Shown: positions 7,321 through 17,434, numbered from the stretch's first letter. The stretch is DNA of 64,000 bases from Pseudomonas sp. JAI120 (GCF_014207255.1 NZ_JACHCZ010000002.1:496001-560000); one strand, 5' to 3'. The notes: a model not told the origin generated them from the letters alone. Translations and numbers: made by a program.

Positions 7321-9912
7321 ATGTCATCGCGTAAATTTGGACTCAACCTGGTGGTAGTGCTGGCAATTGCCGCGCTGTTCACCGGCTTCTGGGCGCTGAT
7401 CAACCGCCCGGTCACTGCTCCCAACTGGCCCGAGCAGATCTCCGGTTTTTCCTACTCGCCGTTCCAGCAAGGCCAGTTCCCGCAGAAAGACCAGTACCCC
7501 ACCGACGAACAGATGCGTCGCGATCTGGAGATCATGAGCAAGCTGACGGACAACATCCGTACTTACTCGGTCGACGGCACATTGGGGGACATTCCCAAGC
7601 TCGCCGAAGAGTTCGGCCTGCGCGTAACGCTGGGGATCTGGATCAGCCCGGATCTGGAGCGTAACGAGCGCGAGGTCCAGCGCGCCATCGAGATCGCCAA
7701 CAGCTCGCGCAGTGTCGTGCGGGTTGTCGTCGGTAACGAGGCCCTGTTCCGTGAAGAGATCACCCCTGAAGCGCTGATTGTGCTGCTGGACCGGGTGCGC
7801 GCCGCCGTGAAAGTCCCGGTGACGACCTCCGAGCAATGGCATATCTGGGAAAAGAACCCGCAACTGGCCAAGCACGTCGACCTGATCGCCGCGCACATCC
7901 TGCCGTTCTGGGAATACATCCCGATGGACAAGGCCGGCCAGTATGTCCTCGACCGCGCCAAGGATCTGAAGAAACTGTTCCCGAAAAAGCCGCTGCTGCT
8001 GTCGGAAGTTGGCTGGCCAAGCAACGGTCGTATGCGCGGTGGCAATGAAACGTCCCCGGCAGACCAGGCGATTTACCTGCGTACGCTGGTGAACAAGCTG
8101 AACCGCCAGGGCTACAACTACTTCGTGATCGAGGCGTTCGACCAGCCGTGGAAAGTCAGCGACGAAGGCTCGGCCGGCGCTTATTGGGGCGTGTATAACG
8201 CCGCGCGCCAGCAGAAGTTCAACTTCGAAGGGCCCGTCGTTGCCATCCCGCAATGGCGCGTCCTGGCGATCGGATCGGTGGTGCTCGCATTGCTGTCGCT
8301 GACCCTGCTGATGATTGACGGCTCATCCCTGCGCCAGCGTGGCCGCACCTTCCTGACCTTTATCGCGTTCCTCTGCGGTTCGGTACTGGTGTGGATCGGC
8401 TACGACTACAGCCAGCAATACAGCACGTGGTTCAGCGTGACCGTCGGCATTTTGTTGGCCCTGGGCGCCCTCGGCGTATTCATCGTGTTGCTGACCGAAG
8501 CCCACGAACTGGCGGAAGCGGTCTGGACCCACAAGCGCCGGCGTGAATTCCTGCCGGTGGAAGGGGAATCAGACTACCGCCCGAAAGTGTCGATCCATGT
8601 GCCGTGCTACAACGAGCCGCCAGAGATGGTCAAACAGACCCTCGACGCCCTGGCCGCCCTCGATTACCCGGACTACGAAGTCCTGATCATCGACAACAAC
8701 ACCAAGGACCCGGCGGTATGGGAACCGGTGCGCGACTACTGCGACACCCTCGGCCCGCGCTTCAAGTTTTTCCACGTCGCACCCCTGGCCGGTTTCAAGG
8801 GCGGTGCACTGAACTACCTGATCCCGCACACCGCCAAGGATGCCGAAGTGATTGCGGTGATCGACTCGGACTACTGCGTGTCGCCGAACTGGCTCAAGCA
8901 CATGGTGCCGCACTTCGCCGACCCGAAAATCGCCGTGGTGCAGTCGCCGCAGGACTACCGCGACCAGAACGAAAGCACCTTCAAGAAGCTCTGCTACGCC
9001 GAATACAAAGGCTTCTTCCATATCGGCATGGTCACCCGTAACGACCGCGACGCGATCATCCAGCACGGCACCATGACCATGACCCGTCGCTCGGTGCTCG
9101 AGGAGCTGGGCTGGGCCGACTGGTGCATCTGCGAAGACGCCGAACTGGGCCTGCGGGTATTCGAGAAAGGCCTGTCGGCGGCGTACTACCACGACAGCTA
9201 CGGCAAGGGCCTGATGCCGGATACCTTTATCGACTTCAAGAAACAGCGTTTCCGCTGGGCCTATGGCGCGATCCAGATCATCAAGCGTCACACCGCCAGC
9301 CTGCTGCGCGGCAAAGACACCGAGCTGACCCGTGGCCAGCGCTACCACTTCCTCGCGGGCTGGTTGCCGTGGGTGGCGGACGGCATGAACATCTTCTTCA
9401 CCGTCGGCGCGCTGTTGTGGTCGGCGGCGATGATCATCGTGCCGACCCGGGTCGACCCGCCGCTGCTGATTTTCGCGATCCCGCCGTTGGCGTTGTTCGT
9501 GTTCAAGGTGGGCAAGATCATCTTCCTGTACCGCCGTGCGGTGGGCGTGAATCTCAAGGACGCGTTCTGCGCCGCCCTGGCTGGCCTGGCGCTGTCCCAC
9601 ACCATCGCCAAGGCGGTGCTGTATGGCTTCTTCACCACCAGCATTCCGTTCTTTCGTACACCGAAAAACGCGGATAACCACGGCTTCTGGGTAGCAATTT
9701 CCGAAGCCCGCGAAGAAATGTTCATCATGCTGCTGCTGTGGGGCGCGGCGCTGGGGATCTACCTGGTGCAAGGCCTGCCGAGCAATGACATACGTTTCTG
9801 GGTGGTGATGCTGCTGGTGCAATCGCTGCCGTATGTGGCGGCATTGATCATGGCGTTCCTGTCGTCGCTGCCAAAACCGGCCGTGGCACCTGAGCCTGCA
9901 CCTGCGGCTTAA
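7321..9912 (+). CDS. ndvB: Membrane beta-1,3-glucan synthase/transferase with fused GH17 and GT2 domains
   Basis: 863 residues, the length and architecture of P. aeruginosa NdvB, which makes cyclic beta-glucans implicated in biofilm antibiotic tolerance. Order: an N-terminal membrane helix (about 9-30); a GH17-like beta-glucanosyl domain (about 40-300) with the acid/base candidate Glu140 in VGNEALF and the nucleophile candidate Glu229 in SEVGWP; membrane helices (about 310-410); a GT2 domain with Asp515-Ser-Asp517, Glu605-Asp606 and QRFRW at 642-646, all the expected processive synthase motifs; then a C-terminal membrane bundle. All catalytic residues are present. An in-frame ATG at 7255 exists but precedes a hydrophilic stretch unlike a signal. 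A good terminator follows. Confidence 0.92.
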   Translation: MSSRKFGLNLVVVLAIAALFTGFWALINRPVTAPNWPEQISGFSYSPFQQGQFPQKDQYPTDEQMRRDLEIMSKLTDNIRTYSVDGTLGDIPKLAEEFGLRVTLGIWISPDLERNEREVQRAIEIANSSRSVVRVVVGNEALFREEITPEALIVLLDRVRAAVKVPVTTSEQWHIWEKNPQLAKHVDLIAAHILPFWEYIPMDKAGQYVLDRAKDLKKLFPKKPLLLSEVGWPSNGRMRGGNETSPADQAIYLRTLVNKLNRQGYNYFVIEAFDQPWKVSDEGSAGAYWGVYNAARQQKFNFEGPVVAIPQWRVLAIGSVVLALLSLTLLMIDGSSLRQRGRTFLTFIAFLCGSVLVWIGYDYSQQYSTWFSVTVGILLALGALGVFIVLLTEAHELAEAVWTHKRRREFLPVEGESDYRPKVSIHVPCYNEPPEMVKQTLDALAALDYPDYEVLIIDNNTKDPAVWEPVRDYCDTLGPRFKFFHVAPLAGFKGGALNYLIPHTAKDAEVIAVIDSDYCVSPNWLKHMVPHFADPKIAVVQSPQDYRDQNESTFKKLCYAEYKGFFHIGMVTRNDRDAIIQHGTMTMTRRSVLEELGWADWCICEDAELGLRVFEKGLSAAYYHDSYGKGLMPDTFIDFKKQRFRWAYGAIQIIKRHTASLLRGKDTELTRGQRYHFLAGWLPWVADGMNIFFTVGALLWSAAMIIVPTRVDPPLLIFAIPPLALFVFKVGKIIFLYRRAVGVNLKDAFCAALAGLALSHTIAKAVLYGFFTTSIPFFRTPKNADNHGFWVAISEAREEMFIMLLLWGAALGIYLVQGLPSNDIRFWVVMLLVQSLPYVAALIMAFLSSLPKPAVAPEPAPAA

Positions 9913-9931
9913 AAACTTGCGCAATGCACTA

Positions 9932-9956
9932 AACGGCGGCCTCTGGCCGCCGTTTT
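9932..9956 (+). terminator. Rho-independent terminator after ndvB
   Basis: A 10-bp stem AACGGCGGCC / GGCCGCCGTT with a 3-base loop, then a short T run. Confidence 0.8.
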
Positions 9957-10023
9957 GCTATAAGATAACGGCCGTTTTGTCTGCCCGCCCTGCTCTTCCA
10001 AACATGCTTTCCGGAGTTTTCCC

Positions 10024-11175
10024 ATGACGGCCCATGCCGACCTTTCGCCGACCCTTCAACTTGCCATCGACCTGATCCGTCGTCCCTCGGTTACGCCGAT
10101 CGACGCCGATTGCCAGAAGCTGATGATGCAGCGCCTGGGCGACGCCGGTTTTGCGCTGGAGCCGATGCGTATCGAGGATGTGGACAACTTCTGGGCCACC
10201 CATGGCAAGCACGAGGGTCCGGTGCTGTGCTTCGCCGGCCACACCGACGTGGTCCCCACCGGTCCGGTGCACGCCTGGCAGAACGACCCGTTCGACGCAT
10301 TGATCGACGAAAACGGCATGCTCTGCGGGCGTGGCGCAGCGGACATGAAGGGCAGCCTGGCCGCGATGCTGGTGGCGGCGGAGCGCTTCGTCAGCGACTA
10401 CCCGGACCACAAGGGCTCGGTCGCTTTCCTGATCACCAGCGATGAGGAAGGCCCGGCGCACCACGGCACCAAGGCCGTGATTGAGCGCCTGGCGGCGCGC
10501 AAGGAGCGCCTGGACTGGTGCATCGTCGGCGAACCGTCGAGCACCACCCTGGTGGGCGATGTGGTCAAGAACGGCCGTCGCGGCTCCCTCGGTGCCACCC
10601 TGACCGTGCGCGGTGTGCAGGGCCATGTGGCCTACCCGCACCTGGCGAAGAACCCGATCCACCTGGCCGCACCGGCCCTGGCCGAACTGGCCGCCGAACA
10701 CTGGGACAACGGCAACGCCTTCTTCCCGCCGACCAGCTTCCAGATCTCCAACCTCAACTCTGGCACCGGCGCCACCAACGTGATTCCGGGTGACCTGACG
10801 GCGGTGTTCAACTTCCGTTTTTCCACCGAATCCACTGTCGAAGGCCTGCAACAGCGGGTTGCGGCGATTCTCGACAAGCATGGCCTGGACTGGCATGTGG
10901 AGTGGGCGCTGTCGGGCCTGCCGTTCCTCACCGAGCCGGGCGCATTGCTCGATGCGGTGTCGGCCAGCATCAAGGCGATCACCGGGCGTGAGACCCAGGC
11001 CTCCACCAGTGGCGGTACCTCCGATGGGCGCTTCATTGCGACCCTCGGCACCCAGGTGGTCGAGTTGGGCCCGGTGAATGCGACGATCCACCAGGTCAAC
11101 GAGCGGATCCTGGCCAGCGACCTCGATGTGCTGACCGAAATCTATTACCAGACCCTGATCAAGTTGCTCGCCTGA
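10024..11175 (+). CDS. dapE: Succinyl-diaminopimelate desuccinylase
   Basis: 383 residues, a di-zinc M20 peptidase-family enzyme that releases succinate to give LL-diaminopimelate. Metal and catalytic landmarks: [11 protein letters not shown] (His and Asp), [10 protein letters not shown] (bridging Asp), TSDEEGPA (catalytic Glu-Glu) and SGGTSDGRF plus ATIHQVNE at the C-terminus (last metal His). The dimerisation domain occupies about residues 180-295. The ATG follows TTTCCGGAGTTTTCCC. Its TGA overlaps the start of rlmA by one base. Confidence 0.97.
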   Translation: MTAHADLSPTLQLAIDLIRRPSVTPIDADCQKLMMQRLGDAGFALEPMRIEDVDNFWATHGKHEGPVLCFAGHTDVVPTGPVHAWQNDPFDALIDENGMLCGRGAADMKGSLAAMLVAAERFVSDYPDHKGSVAFLITSDEEGPAHHGTKAVIERLAARKERLDWCIVGEPSSTTLVGDVVKNGRRGSLGATLTVRGVQGHVAYPHLAKNPIHLAAPALAELAAEHWDNGNAFFPPTSFQISNLNSGTGATNVIPGDLTAVFNFRFSTESTVEGLQQRVAAILDKHGLDWHVEWALSGLPFLTEPGALLDAVSASIKAITGRETQASTSGGTSDGRFIATLGTQVVELGPVNATIHQVNERILASDLDVLTEIYYQTLIKLLA

Positions 11176-11984
11176 TGCTTGCCTGCCCCATTTGCAGCGC
11201 ACCGCTCAACGCGGTGGACAATGGCGTGGCGTGTCCCGCCGGGCACCGTTTCGACCGCGCGCGCCAGGGTTACCTGAACCTGTTGCCGGTGCAGCACAAG
11301 AACAGCCGCGACCCGGGCGACAACCTGGCCATGGTCGAGGCGCGTCGTGACTTTCTCAACGCCGGGCACTACGCCCCGGTAGCCAAGCGCCTGGCCGAGC
11401 TGGCCGCCGAACGTGCACCGCAGCGCTGGGTGGACATCGGTTGTGGCGAGGGTTACTACACCGCGCAAATCGCCGCGGCCCTGCCCCATGCCGATGGCTA
11501 CGCGCTGGACATTTCCAAGGAAGCGGTCAAGCGCGCGTGCAAGCGCAACCCGGCGCTGACCTGGTTGATCGCCAGTATGGCCCGCGTGCCGTTGGCCGAC
11601 GCCAGCTGCCAGTTCCTCGCCAGTGTGTTCAGCCCGTTGGACTGGCAAGAGGCCAAGCGCCTGCTCAGCCCGGGCGGCGGCCTGATGAAGGTCGGCCCTA
11701 CCAGCGGCCATCTGATGGAACTGCGCGAGCGCCTGTACGACGAAGTGCGCGAGTACACCGACGACAAGCACCTGGCCCTGGTGCCGGACGGCATGAGCCT
11801 GGCGCACAGCGAAACCCTGGAATTCACGTTGAGCCTGGCCGAGCCCCAGGACCGCGCCAACCTGCTGGCCATGACCCCTCACGGCTGGCGCGCCAGTGCC
11901 GAACGCCGTGCCGAGGTGATCGAGGCGGCCGAACCGCTGCTGGTCACGGTATCGATGCGCTACGATTATTTCGTGCTTCAATAA
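11175..11984 (+). CDS. rlmA: 23S rRNA (guanine-N1)-methyltransferase, RlmA family
   Basis: 269 residues. An N-terminal zinc knuckle is formed by Cys4, Cys7, Cys20 and His24. The Rossmann SAM site is WVDIGCGEGYYTAQ (about residues 90-103), followed by the ALDISKEAVK acidic strand. This is the RlmA layout, which methylates G745 of 23S rRNA in E. coli. The start overlaps the dapE stop (TGATG), so translation is coupled to dapE. Confidence 0.87.
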   Translation: MLACPICSAPLNAVDNGVACPAGHRFDRARQGYLNLLPVQHKNSRDPGDNLAMVEARRDFLNAGHYAPVAKRLAELAAERAPQRWVDIGCGEGYYTAQIAAALPHADGYALDISKEAVKRACKRNPALTWLIASMARVPLADASCQFLASVFSPLDWQEAKRLLSPGGGLMKVGPTSGHLMELRERLYDEVREYTDDKHLALVPDGMSLAHSETLEFTLSLAEPQDRANLLAMTPHGWRASAERRAEVIEAAEPLLVTVSMRYDYFVLQ

Positions 11985-12038
11985 CCGACTTTTAAACATC
12001 CGCGAATGGATTTTCGAATCCCGCAACGAGGAATATCC

Positions 12039-12416
12039 ATGCGCCAACCCGATATCGAGATTTACCTGAAGGACGCCGACGTCGACTACAAGGCCATCGC
12101 CGCTTGGCTGGGCACCGCCCTGGGCCCTTGCAGCGACTGGGTCCAACGTGGCCAGACCTACAAATGCAAGGCCGGCAATGTGCCGGTCACCTGGCTGCCG
12201 AAAGCCGTAGGCAAGTGGAACAGCCTGTACCTGGAAAGTGACCAGACGCCGTGGGAAGACGACATTGCCTGCGCCCGCGCTGCGTTTGCTGCACTGAACG
12301 TGGAAGTGCGCTGCGCGCCGGGAAGCTGGGTCGAGGAGGAAGGTGAGGAAAGCGCCGACACCTGGATACGCATCAGCGCAGACGGTGAAGAGCAGATCAC
12401 CTGGAAAACTGCCTGA
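12039..12416 (+). CDS. Conserved hypothetical protein
   Basis: 125 residues from the ATG at 12039, chosen because GAGGAATATCC precedes it; an upstream ATG at 12006 has no such site. A soluble acidic protein with no signal peptide or membrane segment, containing IEIYLKDADVDYKAIAAWL and a Trp-rich middle (SDWVQRGQ, VGKWNSLYLE, GSWVEEE). I do not recognise a named domain. It lies 54 bases after rlmA in the same direction and may belong to that transcript. A REP pair follows the stop. Confidence 0.75.
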   Translation: MRQPDIEIYLKDADVDYKAIAAWLGTALGPCSDWVQRGQTYKCKAGNVPVTWLPKAVGKWNSLYLESDQTPWEDDIACARAAFAALNVEVRCAPGSWVEEEGEESADTWIRISADGEEQITWKTA

Positions 12417-12440
12417 GCCTGAGCGGGAAACCACAATCAA

Positions 12441-12534
12441 CATGTGGGAGGGGGCTTGCCCCCGATAGCGGTGTATCAGCCAATGTATTCAGTGACTGAC
12501 ACTCTGCCATCGGGAGCAAGCCCCCTCCCACATG
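12441..12534. repeat. REPIN: two inverted REP sequences
   Basis: Arms at 12441-12466 and 12509-12534 are near-perfect inverted copies of a 26-base element (CATGTGGGAGGGGGCTTG then CCCCCGAT, against ATCGGGAGC then AAGCCCCCTCCCACATG), each itself partly palindromic. The same pair recurs at 57421-57511. This is the doublet organisation known for REPINs in P. fluorescens. It sits between converging genes. Confidence 0.9.
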
Positions 12535-12549
12535 GGTTCAGTGGTGAAC

Positions 12550-12759
12550 TTACAGGCCGACCACATCCTCCGCCTGCAACCCCTTCTCGCCAGTCACCAC
12601 GGCATATTCCACCTGCTGGCCCTCGGCCAACGAACGGTGGCCATCGCCGCGAATGGCGCGGTAGTGCACAAACACATCCTTGCCATCTTCACGCTGGATA
12701 AAGCCATAGCCCTTGGCGTCGTTGAACCACTTCACATTGCCTGTCTCGCGCGTTGCCAT
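12550..12759 (-). CDS. Cold-shock-domain protein, CspA/CspD family
   Basis: 69 residues, a single OB-fold cold-shock domain that binds single-stranded RNA or DNA. RNP1 is KGYGFIQRE and RNP2 is DVFVHYRAI; in the usual family the RNP2 end is HFSAI, so His-Tyr here is a variant. The start context is AACAGATGGC with GAGTG about nine bases upstream. It has its own transcription unit between a REPIN and plsB and is divergent from plsB. The exact paralogue name cannot be assigned. Confidence 0.92.
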   Translation of the reverse strand: MATRETGNVKWFNDAKGYGFIQREDGKDVFVHYRAIRGDGHRSLAEGQQVEYAVVTGEKGLQAEDVVGL

Positions 12760-12939
12760 CTGTTCACTCCCACTTGATTGTTATTGTTGAGCCGGTCGCG
12801 TTGAACTGCCGAGTATAAGACAGGCTCAAAAACGATCAACTCAAGTTTACATCGCTGCTTTTTTGCCGATTTTCGGCGAATACGGCACACTACCCGCCCG
12901 AGCGCCTGCTCGGTTTTTCCCACTTGAAGCAGCTCGCCT

Positions 12940-15444
12940 ATGACCCGCTCCCCGTTCCGCCGTCTGGTATTTGGCACCTTGCGCCGACTGTTGTACCTCT
13001 GGGTTCGCTCGGAGACGATCAACCAGTCGTCCCTAACCCTTAACCTCGACCGCAGCCGGCCGGTGTTTTACGTCCTGCAATCGCCCTCCCTCACCGAATT
13101 GGCCGTGGTCGATGCCGAGTGCACCAAGGCAGGCCTGCCGCGCCCGGTGCTGCCGGTATCGGTAGGCCCGTTGATGGAACCCGCGGCGTTCTTTTACCTC
13201 ACGCCCGAGCCGGACTGGCTGGGGCGTCAGGACAAGCGCGGCGCCCCGCCGACCCTGACCCGACTGGTCAACACCCTCAGCGAACACGCCGAAGAGAATG
13301 CACAAATCATTCCGGTCAGCGTGTTCTGGGGGCAAACCCCTGCCAGCGAGTCCAGCCCGTGGAAACTGCTGTTTGCCGACAGCTGGGCGGTCACCGGGCG
13401 TCTACGCCGGTTGTTGAGCATTCTGATCCTGGGACGCAAGACCCGCGTGCAATTCTCCGCGCCCATCAACCTGCGTGAATTGATCGAGCACAATAAAGGC
13501 CACGAACGCACCGTTCGCATGGCCCAACGCATCCTGCGCGTGCACTTTCGTAACCTGAAGACTGCGGTGATTGGCCCCGATTTGTCCCACCGGCGCAATC
13601 TGGTGAAAGGCCTGGTCAACATGCCGCTGGTGCGCCAGGCCATCCTTGACGAAGCCGAGCGGGAAAAAATCAGTCCGGAAAAAGCCAAGGCCCTGGCCCT
13701 GCGCTACGGCAATGAGATCGCCTCGGACTACACCTACACCGCGATCCGCTTCCTGGAAGTGGTGCTGAGCTGGTTCTGGAACAAAATCTACGACGGCATC
13801 AAGGTCAATAACATTGAGGGCGTGCAAAAGGTTGCCCAGGGCTACGAGGTGATTTATGTGCCTTGCCACCGCAGCCATATCGACTACCTGCTGCTGTCCT
13901 ACCTGCTGTTCAAGAACGGCCTGACCCCGCCGCATATCGCCGCCGGCATCAACCTGAACATGCCGGTGATCGGCAGCCTGTTGCGCCGCGGCGGTGCGTT
14001 TTTCATGCGCCGCACCTTCAAGGGCAACCCGCTGTACACCTCGGTGTTCAACGAATACCTGCATACCCTGTTCACCAAGGGCTTCCCGGTGGAGTACTTC
14101 GTCGAAGGCGGACGCTCGCGCACCGGGCGCATGTTGCAGCCGAAGACCGGGATGCTGGCCATCACCCTGCGCAGCTTCCTGCGTTCCTCGCGCATGCCGA
14201 TCGTGTTCGTGCCGGTGTATATCGGCTATGAGCGCGTGCTCGAAGGCCGTACGTATCTCGGCGAGCTGCGTGGGGCGAGCAAGAAGAAAGAGTCGATCTT
14301 CGATATTTTCAAAGTGGTCGGCGCGCTCAAGCAGCGCTTTGGCCAGGTCGCGGTCAACTTCGGCGAGCCGATCAAGCTGGCGGAATTCCTCGACGCCGAG
14401 CAACCGGACTGGCGCGCCCAGGAACTGGGCCCGAACTACAAACCGACCTGGCTCAACGAAACCACCAACCGCCTCGGCGAGCAGGTGGCCCGCCACTTGA
14501 ACGAAGCCGCCGCGGTGAACCCGGTGAACCTGGTCGCCCTGGCGCTGTTGTCCACCACACGCCTGGCCCTGGATGAACAGGCCATGGCCCGCCAGTTGGA
14601 CCTGTACCTGGCGCTGCTGCGCCGCGTGCCTTATTCGCCCCACACCACCTTGCCCGAAGGCGACGGCCTGGCGCTGATCAAGCACGTCAAGGACATGAAC
14701 CTGCTGTCGGAACAGAGCGATGCCTTGGGCAAGATTCTGTACCTGGACGAGCAGAACGCCGTCCTGATGACCTACTACCGCAACAACGTGCTGCACATCT
14801 TCGCTCTGCCGGCGCTGCTGGCCAGCTTCTTCCAAAGCAGCTCGCGGATGAGCCGCGAACAGATCCTGCGCTATACCCATGCGCTGTACCCGTACCTGCA
14901 ATCGGAACTGTTTATTCGCTGGTCACTGGACGAGTTGGATACCGTGGTCGATCAATGGCTGGACGCGTTCGTCGAACAAGGCCTGCTGCGCTTCGAAAAC
15001 AACGTGTACCTGCGCCCTGCACCGAGCTCGCGACACTTCGTGTTGCTGACGCTACTGTCCAAAACCATCGCACAGACCCTGCAACGCTTCTACATGGCGA
15101 TCTCGCTGCTGCTCAACAGCGGCCAGAACAGCATCAGCGCCGAAGAACTGGAAGATCTGTGCACGATCATGGCCCAGCGCCTGTCGATCCTGCATGGCCT
15201 CAACGCCCCGGAATTCTTCGACAAGAGCCTTTTCCGACATTTCATCCAGACCTTGCTGGAGCAAGATGTGCTGCGCCGCGACGAAGCCGGCAAGTTGAGC
15301 TACCACGACCTGCTCGGCGAACTGGCCGAAGGCGCGGCCAAACGCGTGTTGCCCGCGGAGATTCGCCTGTCGATCCGCCAGGTGGCCTTGCACCGTGTGG
15401 ATGGCGCGGCGGAAGCGCCGGTGGAAGCAGAAGAAACACGCTAG
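12940..15444 (+). CDS. plsB: Glycerol-3-phosphate 1-O-acyltransferase
   Basis: 834 residues, the first enzyme of phospholipid synthesis, at the inner membrane. The acyltransferase signature [10 protein letters not shown] (H-X4-D) lies at about residues 309-318, followed by [19 protein letters not shown] and the phosphate-binding [10 protein letters not shown] near 390. The length and the long helical C-terminal half match PlsB. The ATG follows AAGCAGCTCGCCT, a weak ribosome site. A stem-loop follows. Confidence 0.96.
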   Translation: MTRSPFRRLVFGTLRRLLYLWVRSETINQSSLTLNLDRSRPVFYVLQSPSLTELAVVDAECTKAGLPRPVLPVSVGPLMEPAAFFYLTPEPDWLGRQDKRGAPPTLTRLVNTLSEHAEENAQIIPVSVFWGQTPASESSPWKLLFADSWAVTGRLRRLLSILILGRKTRVQFSAPINLRELIEHNKGHERTVRMAQRILRVHFRNLKTAVIGPDLSHRRNLVKGLVNMPLVRQAILDEAEREKISPEKAKALALRYGNEIASDYTYTAIRFLEVVLSWFWNKIYDGIKVNNIEGVQKVAQGYEVIYVPCHRSHIDYLLLSYLLFKNGLTPPHIAAGINLNMPVIGSLLRRGGAFFMRRTFKGNPLYTSVFNEYLHTLFTKGFPVEYFVEGGRSRTGRMLQPKTGMLAITLRSFLRSSRMPIVFVPVYIGYERVLEGRTYLGELRGASKKKESIFDIFKVVGALKQRFGQVAVNFGEPIKLAEFLDAEQPDWRAQELGPNYKPTWLNETTNRLGEQVARHLNEAAAVNPVNLVALALLSTTRLALDEQAMARQLDLYLALLRRVPYSPHTTLPEGDGLALIKHVKDMNLLSEQSDALGKILYLDEQNAVLMTYYRNNVLHIFALPALLASFFQSSSRMSREQILRYTHALYPYLQSELFIRWSLDELDTVVDQWLDAFVEQGLLRFENNVYLRPAPSSRHFVLLTLLSKTIAQTLQRFYMAISLLLNSGQNSISAEELEDLCTIMAQRLSILHGLNAPEFFDKSLFRHFIQTLLEQDVLRRDEAGKLSYHDLLGELAEGAAKRVLPAEIRLSIRQVALHRVDGAAEAPVEAEETR

Positions 15445-15453
15445 ATTGAACAA

Positions 15454-15476
15454 GGCGCCAGTTGGATGCTGGCGCC
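15454..15476 (+). terminator. Hairpin between plsB and the YbaY lipoprotein
   Basis: An 8-bp perfect stem GGCGCCAG / CTGGCGCC with a 7-base loop, 10 bases after the plsB stop. No T run, so probably attenuating rather than complete. Confidence 0.45.
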
Positions 15477-15495
15477 GTTGAAAAGGAGCTGCACC

Positions 15496-15897
15496 ATGAA
15501 AAAAATCATTCTCCTGGGCCTCACCGCCCTGCTGGGAGCCTGCCAATCCATGCATCCCGCCCCCAAGGCCAGCCTCGACGGCGAAGTGTTCTACCTGCAA
15601 CGCATCGCCCTGCCGCCCGCCGCCACCTTGAGTGTCAGCCTCCAGGACGTGTCCCTGGCGGATACGCCCGCTGTGACGCTGGCCGAGCAGAAAGGCCCGG
15701 TCAAAGGCCAGGTGCCGCTGCCGTTTCACTTGACCTACGACCCCGCACAGATCAAGCCGGGCCACAGTTATTCGGTGAGCGCTCGCATCGAACTGGATGG
15801 CAAGCTACTGTTTATCACCACCGAACGGCACACAGTGCAGCTCAACGGCCAGGATCCACAGCCGCTGCGCGTGCGCGTGAACGCCGTAGCACCCTGA
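15496..15897 (+). CDS. YbaY-family lipoprotein
   Basis: 133 residues from the ATG at 15496, preceded by AAAAGGAGCTGCACC. A lipoprotein signal ends in LLGAC with the lipid-bearing Cys16. The remainder is a beta-sandwich of the YbaY/YscW-like (pilotin-like) family: EVFYLQRIALPPAATLSVSL and FHLTYDPAQIKPGHSYSVSA are typical family segments. The role is not known for YbaY; in type III systems YscW-type members chaperone secretins, but nothing nearby supports that job here. Confidence 0.82.
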   Translation: MKKIILLGLTALLGACQSMHPAPKASLDGEVFYLQRIALPPAATLSVSLQDVSLADTPAVTLAEQKGPVKGQVPLPFHLTYDPAQIKPGHSYSVSARIELDGKLLFITTERHTVQLNGQDPQPLRVRVNAVAP

Positions 15898-15919
15898 CTT
15901 CGAACATAAGGAAGCGTCC

Positions 15920-16609
15920 ATGCTCCGCAACTCCCTTCGCCTCACTGCCCTGTTTGCCGGCCTGCTGCTCGGCGCCAATGCCATGGCTCTGGACCTCAGT
16001 AGCCTGTCCCAGGGCGACGCCAGCGGCGGCCTCAAGGACGCCTTGACCCAAGGCGCACAGATCGCCGTAAAACAACTCGGTGTACCCGGCGGTTTCAGCA
16101 ACAACCCTGAAGTGAAGATCGGCCTGCCGGGCAAGCTGGGCAAAGTCGCAGAAAAACTGAAAATGTTCGGCATGGGTGACCAGGTCACGCAGTTGGAAGA
16201 CAGCATGAACAAAGCTGCTGAAACCGCCGTGACCCAGGCCCAGCCGATCCTGGTCAACGCGGTGAAAAACATGAGCGTGACCGACGCCAAGGGCATCCTC
16301 AGCGGCGGCCAGGACTCCGCCACCCAGTACTTGAACAAGAGCAGTCGCGAACAGATCCGCGCCAAGTTCCTGCCGATCGTCAAGGCCGCTACCGACAAGG
16401 TGGGCGTGGCCCAGCAGTACAACGCCCTCGCAGGTAAGGCCGCCGCGTTTGGCGCCGTGGATGCCAAGAGCGCCAACGTCGAAAACTACGTGACCGAACA
16501 GGCGCTGGATGGTTTGTTCAAGATGATTGCGCAGCAGGAAGAGACGATTCGCAAGAACCCGGCGGCTGCGGCTACCAGCCTGGCGAAGAAAGTGTTTGGC
16601 GCGCTGTAA
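15920..16609 (+). CDS. DUF4197 periplasmic protein
   Basis: 229 residues with a Sec signal peptide (MLRNSLRLTALFAGLLLGANAMA, cleavage after about residue 23). The mature part is helical and matches DUF4197: GLKDALTQGAQIAVKQLG near the start, LNKSSREQIRAKFLPIV in the middle, YVTEQALDGLFKMIAQQE at the C-terminus. Function is unknown. The start follows ATAAGGAAGCGTCC. It is 22 bases after the YbaY lipoprotein and ends at a strong terminator, so the two probably form an operon. Confidence 0.85.
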   Translation: MLRNSLRLTALFAGLLLGANAMALDLSSLSQGDASGGLKDALTQGAQIAVKQLGVPGGFSNNPEVKIGLPGKLGKVAEKLKMFGMGDQVTQLEDSMNKAAETAVTQAQPILVNAVKNMSVTDAKGILSGGQDSATQYLNKSSREQIRAKFLPIVKAATDKVGVAQQYNALAGKAAAFGAVDAKSANVENYVTEQALDGLFKMIAQQEETIRKNPAAAATSLAKKVFGAL

Positions 16610-16646
16610 CCGAAAACTCCGCACTGGGTGCCTCGACACCCCTCAC

Positions 16647-16684
16647 AACGCCAGGGTCGGTCATCCGATACCTGGCGTTTTTTG
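16647..16684 (+). terminator. Rho-independent terminator after the DUF4197 gene
   Basis: Stem AACGCCAGG / CCTGGCGTT around a 15-base loop, followed by TTTTTTG. Confidence 0.85.
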
Positions 16685-16692
16685 TCACAGGC

Positions 16693-17286
16693 TCAATAAA
16701 AGAGCGAGTCGGCCAGGCGCCCCATCATTAGCGTGGCAAAACAGCAGATAGCCACAGAAGTCGCACGATTGATCTTCAAGGGCGTCAGCCAGGTCCTTCG
16801 AATACCCTCGAATTGACTCCCCAGAATAATCCAGGCCGAGCCCACGGGTATCACGACCAGCGCAAGCGTGGCCATGAATACGGTGTAGTCCAGCAACGCG
16901 GTAAATGTATGCGCTGGCGCGATAAACGAAACGATCAACAAGCCCTTGGGGTTCATCACCGTCAGCCAGAAGAAATACAGCCCGGAGAACCGATCCTTGC
17001 CTGGCGCAACAGCCTGCTCTTTGCGCTGCCATAACTGATAGGACACGTACAGCAAGTAACAGGCCGCGGCCATTTGCGTAGCCTTCAATGCCCAAGGCGA
17101 ATACGTTGCCAGGTAAACCAGCGCCACGCCCCACAGTGACACCTGCAGCACGTAGGCCACGCACTCGACGTAGGCCAGCTTCCACGACGCCCGAAAGCCG
17201 AGCAGCACACCGGCGCGCAGCAACAGGGTGTTTGTCGGCCCGGGCACAACCAATAGCAACACGAGTGCTAAAACGGTACCCAACAT
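16693..17286 (-). CDS. LysE/RhtB-family exporter
   Basis: About 197 residues with six predicted membrane helices. The N-terminal VVPGPTNTLLLRAG is the LysE/RhtB hallmark, and FWLTVMNPKGLL is the conserved second half motif. It likely exports an amino acid or a similar small molecule. The ATG at 17286 has GAGGAT eight bases upstream; the reading frame is open to 17382, but the extra residues are charged and would precede the first helix. Substrate is unknown. Confidence 0.82.
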   Translation of the reverse strand: MLGTVLALVLLLVVPGPTNTLLLRAGVLLGFRASWKLAYVECVAYVLQVSLWGVALVYLATYSPWALKATQMAAACYLLYVSYQLWQRKEQAVAPGKDRFSGLYFFWLTVMNPKGLLIVSFIAPAHTFTALLDYTVFMATLALVVIPVGSAWIILGSQFEGIRRTWLTPLKINRATSVAICCFATLMMGRLADSLFY

Positions 17287-17401
17287 GAACATTATCCTCA
17301 GTGGGTCATGAACAATCGTCTTTTCACCGATAGCCCTTACGGCTGCCAACCTGGCGAATAAAGTGTTGGGGCGTTGTATCACAGAGGCCGTTATTTATCG
17401 T

Positions 17402-17434
17402 GAAAAAAGCAAACGCCCCGTGGCATTCGGGGCT
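17402..17434 (-). terminator. Rho-independent terminator for the 73-codon minus-strand gene
   Basis: Read on the minus strand: stem GCCCCG / CGGGGC, then GTTTGCTTTTTT. It starts about 48 bases after the stop of the small gene at 17482-17703, which supports that gene being a real transcription unit. Confidence 0.75.

Noticed and set aside
12441..12534. CRISPR-like repeat structure
   Set aside because: Inverted rather than direct repeats, no regular spacers; it is a REPIN.
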